Source: Bradyrhizobium diazoefficiens (GTDB taxonomy: Bacteria > Pseudomonadota > Alphaproteobacteria > Rhizobiales > Xanthobacteraceae). From it: 64,000 nucleotides of DNA. Positions 59,818-64,000 of this stretch are shown here, one piece after another (positions within the stretch are counted from its first letter, which is position 1; each line of letters begins with the position of its first letter). The notes below the pieces were generated by a model. It did no database searches. It was not told the origin of the DNA and saw only the letters and a list, made by a program, of their open reading frames with translations. The stretch covers positions 868,001 to 932,000 of the forward strand of contig NZ_JAFCJE010000002.1 in the NCBI RefSeq assembly GCF_018131185.1, written 5' to 3'. A program made the position numbers and the translations under genes.

Positions 59818-60102
59818 GATGCCACCCCGTTGCCGGCGTGCCACGTTTCCCCCATGGCTGCGCCGAACGGTTTGAAATCTTGCCGACCTGTGTGTCTGCA
59901 GTTGTGCGAACGGATGTCGAAATTGGGACCGGCGCGGGGCCAGTCTGCGGCCTCGAAATTGGCCCCGGGGAAATTTGGTGCACCGTCAGGCTGCCGTAAG
60001 CGGGGCCCGCTAGGATGATGCGGCTCTGGTGTTGCAAGCCCAGCACCTCGGCCTCCAATAACTCTCTGCCCCGCCCGGCACGCCCCAGGCGGGGCTTTTT
60101 TT
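59818..60102 (+). ncRNA. Candidate small RNA ending at an orphan terminator
   Basis: The plus strand has no gene in these 285 bases but ends in a very strong terminator (GCCCCGCC 60068-60075 with GGCGGGGC 60088-60095, then seven Ts). Upstream sequence contains GGCCCCGGGGAAATT and GCAAGCCCAGCACCTC, which can form further stems. The 5' end is unknown. It could be an independent small RNA. Confidence 0.45.
60068..60102 (+). terminator. Strong rho-independent terminator
   Basis: Eight-base perfect GC stem (60068-60075 with 60088-60095), 12-base loop, followed by TTTTTTT (60096-60102). Its T-run abuts the stop codon of the DUF2798 gene on the other strand. Confidence 0.85.
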
Positions 60103-60359
60103 CATGCCTGGCTGCCGGCGCGCGGTTCGCTGTCCTCCCGCGTCAGACGCAGCGCGAAGGCGCGGATCGCGGGCGCCGCCATGAGCACGATCGGCAACAT
60201 CGCGGCCCAGGCAATCAGCCACGACACCATCCAGTGCCCGATGAAGATCATCGCGCTGCCCGCTGGAAAGCTGGCGATTCCCGCCGCGATTAGCGAGGTC
60301 AGTCCGGATTGGATGATTCCGAAGACGAAGTGACTGTAGCGGCGGGGAATGCCGAGCAT
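60102..60359 (-). CDS. DUF2798 two-helix membrane protein
   Basis: The 85-residue protein has two membrane segments (YSHFVFGIIQSGLTSLIAAGI and HWMVSWLIAWAAMLPIVLMAA regions, each trimmed at 20) with the conserved RRYSHFVFGIIQS and final APAIR. ATG 60359 is the start that gives the family beginning. Function is unknown. Confidence 0.82.
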   Translation of the reverse strand: MLGIPRRYSHFVFGIIQSGLTSLIAAGIASFPAGSAMIFIGHWMVSWLIAWAAMLPIVLMAAPAIRAFALRLTREDSEPRAGSQA

Positions 60360-60610
60360 GACGGGCCCATGTTGCTTGCCGCCATCAGGCCAAGCAAGGC
60401 ACGTGCCGCAGTTCGTAGGGCACGGGACCCCGGCGGAACCGCCCTGGGGTCTCGATGTGCACGAACGCAACCGGGACGCAGCCCAGGAACTCTGTTCATG
60501 GTCGGAGAACCACGGGGATCCGACAGTTCCCCTGACGGAATTTGCTTGTCCGGGAATATTATGACGACCAGCATGTTTCCAATCGTGGACGTGAATCGTG
60601 GAGGGTCACC

Positions 60611-60811
60611 ATGAATCACAGGGGCATCGAGTTCACCGTCGCCAAGACAACGATTCCCGGAATCTGGCAGTGGCAGTTCCGCATCGGCGAGCAGATCAAG
60701 ACCGGCAGGACCGAGACGAAAATCGACCTGCTCGCGATCCGGCGCGTGCAGCTGCGCATCGATCGGGAGCTGAAGCGATCGGCCGAAACGTCGCCTGAAC
60801 CGGCCGGATGA
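60611..60811 (+). CDS. Small hypothetical protein
   Basis: The 66-residue protein has MNHRGIEFTVAKTTIPGIWQ at its start and RIGEQIKTGRTETKIDLLA. GTGGAGGGTCACC precedes ATG 60611. Similar small proteins are common in Bradyrhizobium; no domain is known. Confidence 0.6.
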   Translation: MNHRGIEFTVAKTTIPGIWQWQFRIGEQIKTGRTETKIDLLAIRRVQLRIDRELKRSAETSPEPAG

Positions 60812-60931
60812 AATCGCTGCGGCGGCCTGATCCGTAGCCGCCCGGAATTGATCTGACGCGGGTTTGGGATTGGACTACGCGCGCCCATGGCCTTGGGGAC
60901 GAGGCCATCACGCGCGCTATCGGTGCCCGCC

Positions 60932-61165
60932 ATGCCACTCTATTTCTTTCGAATCCGGAATGGCCGTTATTCCGGCTGCGCCGACCAGGCGACGGAATTT
61001 GCCGATCGCGATTCGGCCTGGAAAGAAATGACCAATGTCTGCGCCGACATGACCGCCGGCCTTGCCCGCAAGCTCCAGGAAAATTCCGAATGGCACATGG
61101 AGCTGCTGGACGAGGCCAAGGAACCCGTGTTCCGGATCCGCATCGTTGCCGAAACCCTCGACTAG
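60932..61165 (+). CDS. DUF6894-type small protein
   Basis: The 77-residue protein begins MPLYFFRIRNGRYSGCADQ and ends EPVFRIRIVAET, the pattern of DUF6894 proteins, which are frequent in Bradyrhizobium. A cysteine pair (C17, C37) is present. ATG 60932 is preferred to the ATG at 60887. Confidence 0.75.
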   Translation: MPLYFFRIRNGRYSGCADQATEFADRDSAWKEMTNVCADMTAGLARKLQENSEWHMELLDEAKEPVFRIRIVAETLD

Positions 61166-61189
61166 CACCGCGTTCGGGTCGAGCCGGCT

Positions 61190-61444
61190 TTAGTCCGCGC
61201 TGGGCAGCCGCCGCATGGTGAATTCAATGTCGCCGCCGGGCAGTTCACGCCAGGTCTCGACCGCGCTCATATAGCCGGCCTTGGGATAGCGGGCGAAGAA
61301 GGCCTGCGCCTGCTCCCGCGCCGCCGCGCGCGGCAGCGTGAAGGTCTCGCGCAGATAGCCGTCGCCGACCGTTTGGCCGGGCTTGCCGGCCAGCTTGCGC
61401 CGGCGCGCCATCCGCTCGGCGAGGTCCCGCGGACGATCGGCCAT
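61190..61444 (-). CDS. Small hypothetical protein
   Basis: The 84-residue protein (MADRPRDLAERMARRRKLAG, then FTLPRAAAREQAQAFFARY) has a basic N terminus and a short alpha-beta rest ending FTMRRLPSAD. No family is recognised. Confidence 0.6.
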   Translation of the reverse strand: MADRPRDLAERMARRRKLAGKPGQTVGDGYLRETFTLPRAAAREQAQAFFARYPKAGYMSAVETWRELPGGDIEFTMRRLPSAD

Positions 61445-61552
61445 GTCGTGCCCTTCCTCTACGCAATACGCTCGGCCAAATGTAGGGAGCGGATCGGATG
61501 AAGAGGAGTCCCAATCGGAGGCGCCATTGCAGCGCCAGATCGGGCCATGCGA

Positions 61553-61846
61553 TCAGTTGGCGGCCGTGCCGGACTTCTTCTTCGGCGCGCTGGTCGCAGC
61601 CGAGGCCTTCGGCGCCGCCGGCTGTTTCGGCGGATCGGAGCGCATGCCGCCCCAGGGATCGTTGGACGCCTTGGTATCCGGAATCTTCTTCAGCGTTTCC
61701 TTGTAGGCCCTGTCACGCTCGGCTTCCGCCGCCTTCTCCTCGGGGGACTTGCTCGGAGCGTCCTGCATCAGATTGATATTGGGCAACTGCGCATAGGCAG
61801 GTCCCGCGACCACGGCCAGCACCGCGGCCAAACGGAAAAGCTTCAT
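61553..61846 (-). CDS. Small exported protein with DPWGG motif, copy 1
   Basis: The 97-residue protein has a signal peptide (MKLFRLAAVLAVVAGPAYAQ), a charged helix EEKAAEAERDRAYKETLKKIPD and then NDPWGGMRS, ending in a lysine-rich tail. AAGGAG supports ATG 61846. A related protein is at 63666-63890, sharing YK..L..IP....DPWGG. The function is unknown. Confidence 0.75.
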   Translation of the reverse strand: MKLFRLAAVLAVVAGPAYAQLPNINLMQDAPSKSPEEKAAEAERDRAYKETLKKIPDTKASNDPWGGMRSDPPKQPAAPKASAATSAPKKKSGTAAN

Positions 61847-61929
61847 CGTCCACTCCTTGATCATCCTTGAGGCACGGATCGCCCGCGCCTGGTCATCCTT
61901 GCGCGGCCGCCAGGGCCGCTCGGGGTCCG

Positions 61930-62061
61930 CTAGCGCCGATCCGACCGGCACGATTTGGGCCCATGCAGCCAATCGTCCCAGATCGGACCGCACTTGGTGC
62001 ACCCGCTCAGCGAGAGGCCGAGCGCGACCATAGAGAAGACCAGGACACACCGGCGCAACAT
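61930..62061 (-). CDS. Small lipoprotein
   Basis: A 43-residue frame, MLRRCVLVFSMVALGLSLSG followed by CTKCGPIWDDWLHGPKSCRS, has a lipobox (LSGC, Cys 21) and a short mature part with three further Cys and two Trp. AGGGG precedes ATG 62061 (62064 also possible). I know similar small lipoproteins of the form CxKCGPIWDDW in Bradyrhizobium. Too short for ordinary callers. Confidence 0.7.
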   Translation of the reverse strand: MLRRCVLVFSMVALGLSLSGCTKCGPIWDDWLHGPKSCRSDRR

Positions 62062-62199
62062 CATCCATCCCCTGCCCGAGCGGGGCATCATATCGGCCCA
62101 AGTCAGGCATTTTCAAGCCGACGGGACCGGGTGACTTTGCAGCGTCGATGCGCGCACAATGGGCCGAAACATCAGGCAATACAGGAGAGTGCGACAGCA

Positions 62200-62664
62200 A
62201 TGCAAATGCAGCCAGACGCCGAATTCGGCCTGTCCGACGCCAAACGCATCCTCGGCGAGGTTTTTGCGCCCTGGGTCCAGGATCTCAACCTCACGGTCGA
62301 GCGCATCGAGCATACACAGCCGGCGGATCTGCCGGACTGGCAGCCGGGTGCGGTCCTGCGCATGCCGTTTTCGGAGCGGCTGTGCCGAAACGGCGGCGTG
62401 GTCTGCGGCCAGGCCCTGATGGCGCTTGCCGACACCGCGATGGTGATCGCGATCCTCGCTGCCAATCGCGGCTATCGCCCGATGACCACGGTCGACCAGA
62501 CCACGCATTTCATGCGCGCGGCGTCCTCGATGGACGTGCTGGCGGACGCGCGCGTGGTGCGGCTCGGGCGCACCATGAGCTTTGGCCGCGTCACGCTGCT
62601 CTCGGCTGGCGACAACAAGCCTGTGGCCATGGTGTCGAGCGCGTTCGCGATGCTGCCGGGCTGA
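62200..62664 (+). CDS. PaaI-type hotdog thioesterase, second copy
   Basis: The 154-residue protein has GGVVCGQALMALADTAMVIAI (the HGG/D motif region; His is replaced by Val-Cys) and TTHFMRAASSMDVLADARVV, typical of the PaaI hotdog family. It differs from the protein at 23174-23653. ATG 62200 with GGAGAG 12 bases ahead; ATG 62206 is also possible. Confidence 0.83.
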   Translation: MQMQPDAEFGLSDAKRILGEVFAPWVQDLNLTVERIEHTQPADLPDWQPGAVLRMPFSERLCRNGGVVCGQALMALADTAMVIAILAANRGYRPMTTVDQTTHFMRAASSMDVLADARVVRLGRTMSFGRVTLLSAGDNKPVAMVSSAFAMLPG

Positions 62665-62674
62665 GCATCAGCAT

Positions 62675-62714
62675 AAAAAAGCGAGCCGCGTGAGCGCAAG
62701 GCGCAGCGCGGCTC
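62675..62714 (-). terminator. Rho-independent terminator of the HdeA-like gene
   Basis: On the minus strand GAGCCGCG and CGCGGCTC pair, followed by GCTTTTTT (A-run at 62675-62680 on the plus strand). Confidence 0.85.
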
Positions 62715-62775
62715 TCCATCACGATCGTATCGAAGCAAGAAACAAGAACGCGATTGCGTCCGCAAATTTCAAAGG

Positions 62776-63069
62776 TTACTTGCCGAGCACTTCGTCGGCC
62801 GCGGTGACGATGCTGGCGGTTGGATTCTTTCCGCAATAGGCACCGAATTTCTTGGCGTTCTCGATGAACACGTCGGTGTCGATGATCGCGTTGTCCTCGT
62901 CACCCTTGTACCACCCGTCCATCCAGGTCAGCACGACCTGAATGTTGTCTTCGCCGCTTTCGAGGAATTGCTTGCAGCTCATGGTCGACAGGTCCCACTT
63001 GACGGCGTGGGCGGGCATCGACGACAGCGAGAACGCGGCGGCGAGCAAGATCGAAAGCGTGGTCTTCAT
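62776..63069 (-). CDS. HdeA/HdeB family exported protein
   Basis: The 97-residue protein has a signal peptide (LLAAAFSLSSMPAHA) and the HdeA signature LSTMSCKQFLE, with a second Cys in FGAYCGKNP that should form the disulfide. HdeA proteins are acid-stress periplasmic chaperones; activity here is inferred from family only. It has its own terminator. Confidence 0.82.
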   Translation of the reverse strand: MKTTLSILLAAAFSLSSMPAHAVKWDLSTMSCKQFLESGEDNIQVVLTWMDGWYKGDEDNAIIDTDVFIENAKKFGAYCGKNPTASIVTAADEVLGK

Positions 63070-63254
63070 CGGAATCTCCATCGGCGCGTAACGCCATAAA
63101 AGAAAGACTTGGTCCTAAAGTCGGCGGGAAGTGACTGGCCGCTCCAACGTCGTAAACAAAGTCTGAAGCGACGTGCAAGTAGCGCCGGTATTGAGTTTAG
63201 TTCAACGTAATTTCCATGCACTATTTTCACAATCATCGTAATGGATCGACGCCG

Positions 63255-63497
63255 ATGATCGAGAAGCGTGCTGCACAGCGTCACCGTGTTTTCAAGGGTG
63301 GAACGATCACCTTTAAAAACAGCGGCATTCGTTGCACCGTGCGAAACATGTCGGCGGGCGGCGCGGCCATCGACCTCGACGCCCCCCTCACGTTGCCGCA
63401 ATCGTTCACGCTCTCGATCGCGTGCGACGATTTCGTGCGGAATTGTCGCACAGTTTGGCGCAGTGACAAGCGCGTCGGCCTCGCCTTCGTGCAATAA
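63255..63497 (+). CDS. PilZ domain protein
   Basis: The 80-residue protein is a single PilZ domain with the c-di-GMP-binding RxxxR (EKRAAQRHRVF, near residue 4-11) and NMSAGGAAID (NxSxxG). It would bind cyclic di-GMP as a stand-alone receptor. ATG 63255 is preferred; ATG 63216 would add 13 residues. Confidence 0.85.
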   Translation: MIEKRAAQRHRVFKGGTITFKNSGIRCTVRNMSAGGAAIDLDAPLTLPQSFTLSIACDDFVRNCRTVWRSDKRVGLAFVQ

Positions 63498-63665
63498 CGC
63501 GCACGATGTGAACGAACGTTCGTATCGCATCCACAACACGATGATGATCACGCCAACGACGACGGCGACGCCGTGCAAGCACGCCGATCGCGGGCACCTC
63601 GTCGCTTCTCGAATAAGCCGTCGCAGGCGCGACGATGGGCGGGAATCGAAACGTCCGAACCAGCT

Positions 63666-63890
63666 CTACTTCGGCTTCTTGGCAGGTTCGTTCGGACGGG
63701 CTCCGCCCCACGGGTCGTACTTGTCCTTGGGTTCGGGAATGCGCTCGAGCGCGGCCTTGTAGGCGTTCTCGTCGACCTTGGGCTTGTTGTCCGCCGGCTT
63801 GGCCGGTTCAGGCGGATGCCGCCGGCCCTGCGCCTGCACCGAGGCGGCCGTCAGTGCCAGCATGGCGGTCGCTATGACCAAAATCCTCAT
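63666..63890 (-). CDS. Small exported protein with DPWGG motif, copy 2
   Basis: The 74-residue protein has a signal peptide (ILVIATAMLALTAASVQAQ), a proline/lysine linker, then YKAALERIPEPKDKYDPWGG, matching copy 1 at 61553-61846. The remaining 110 bases of the window to 64000 have no visible gene. Confidence 0.72.
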   Translation of the reverse strand: MRILVIATAMLALTAASVQAQGRRHPPEPAKPADNKPKVDENAYKAALERIPEPKDKYDPWGGARPNEPAKKPK

Positions 63891-64000
63891 CGGTGCAATC
63901 CCCTTCGTGTGGGGTACAAACTAGCCGGCAATCGCGGAATAGCAATGCCGCCGGTTCCAAGGCTTCAGCAAATTTTGATCGGCAGGGACTTCGCCGGATC

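Noticed and set aside
63066..63578. 170-aa minus-strand frame with a hydrophobic start, antisense to the PilZ gene
   Set aside because: It needs a TTG start, overlaps the PilZ gene in full, and the sequence after the first 20 residues is a typical shadow translation of high-GC DNA.

Overview
The window is about 65% GC, plus-strand numbered alphaproteobacterial chromosome. Gene content (purC/purS/purQ/purL, bolA, grxD, rpsD, murI, icd, alaS, recA, an ATPase zeta inhibitor, DUF6894 and other small Rhizobiales proteins), a GTTC-N7-GTTC LexA box at recA and several families of intergenic inverted repeats all point to Bradyrhizobium or a very close relative. There is no transposase, integrase, CRISPR array, rRNA or recognisable tRNA. 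The stretch reads as core chromosome with small accessory blocks between conserved housekeeping genes.

Layout. 1-9.2 kb: end of an M20 amidohydrolase, an acyl-CoA synthetase, a SecD-like exported protein without membrane channel, a membrane-bound cyclic-nucleotide-binding protein, a GST, murI, an HpaI-type aldolase, a cupin, a stand-alone acyltransferase-fold protein and rpsD with promoter, structured leader and terminator. 9.4-20.6 kb: threonine aldolase, two coupled beta-lactamase-fold esterases, macrodomain protein, grxD, egtB-egtD (ergothioneine), LtrA, bolA, DUF427, DUF1328 and an acyltransferase-3 membrane protein. 20.7-31.1 kb: purine genes purC-purS, purQ and purL on the minus strand, broken up by corA, a Bug-type binding protein overlapping purQ, a TetR/RidA pair with two palindromic operators, a GFA-like protein, an EamA transporter and a PaaI thioesterase; then the F1-ATPase zeta inhibitor.

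31.1-44 kb: a LysR regulator facing a PEP-mutase-like lyase; a NrtA/CynA-type ABC transporter operon ending in cyanase (cynS); and, divergent from it, a PAS-containing sigma-54 activator. The shared intergenic region contains a -24/-12 promoter and three TACGA..TCGTA repeats, so the whole switch is visible. A rhodanese pair, an acyl-CoA dehydrogenase-like protein, an OsmC protein with divergent TetR, and a DUF1254 protein follow.

44-58 kb: trmJ fused to a DUF559 domain, icd, an MloK1-like cyclic-nucleotide-gated channel immediately behind alaS, a tandem glycine riboswitch with gcvT-gcvH-gcvP, a DUF1835-like protein and recA with its SOS box. 58-64 kb: about 700 bp of hairpin-rich non-coding DNA, then mostly very small genes (secreted DPWGG proteins, a 43-aa lipoprotein, a PilZ domain protein, an HdeA-like protein), several too short for ordinary gene calling, and an orphan terminator that suggests a small RNA.

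Most notable for follow-up: the self-contained sigma-54/ABC/cyanase switch, the Cys-rich leader ahead of the Tat signal of its binding protein, the TrmJ-DUF559 fusion with an altered nuclease site, the channel-less SecD head protein, and the candidate small RNAs near recA and near 60.0 kb.
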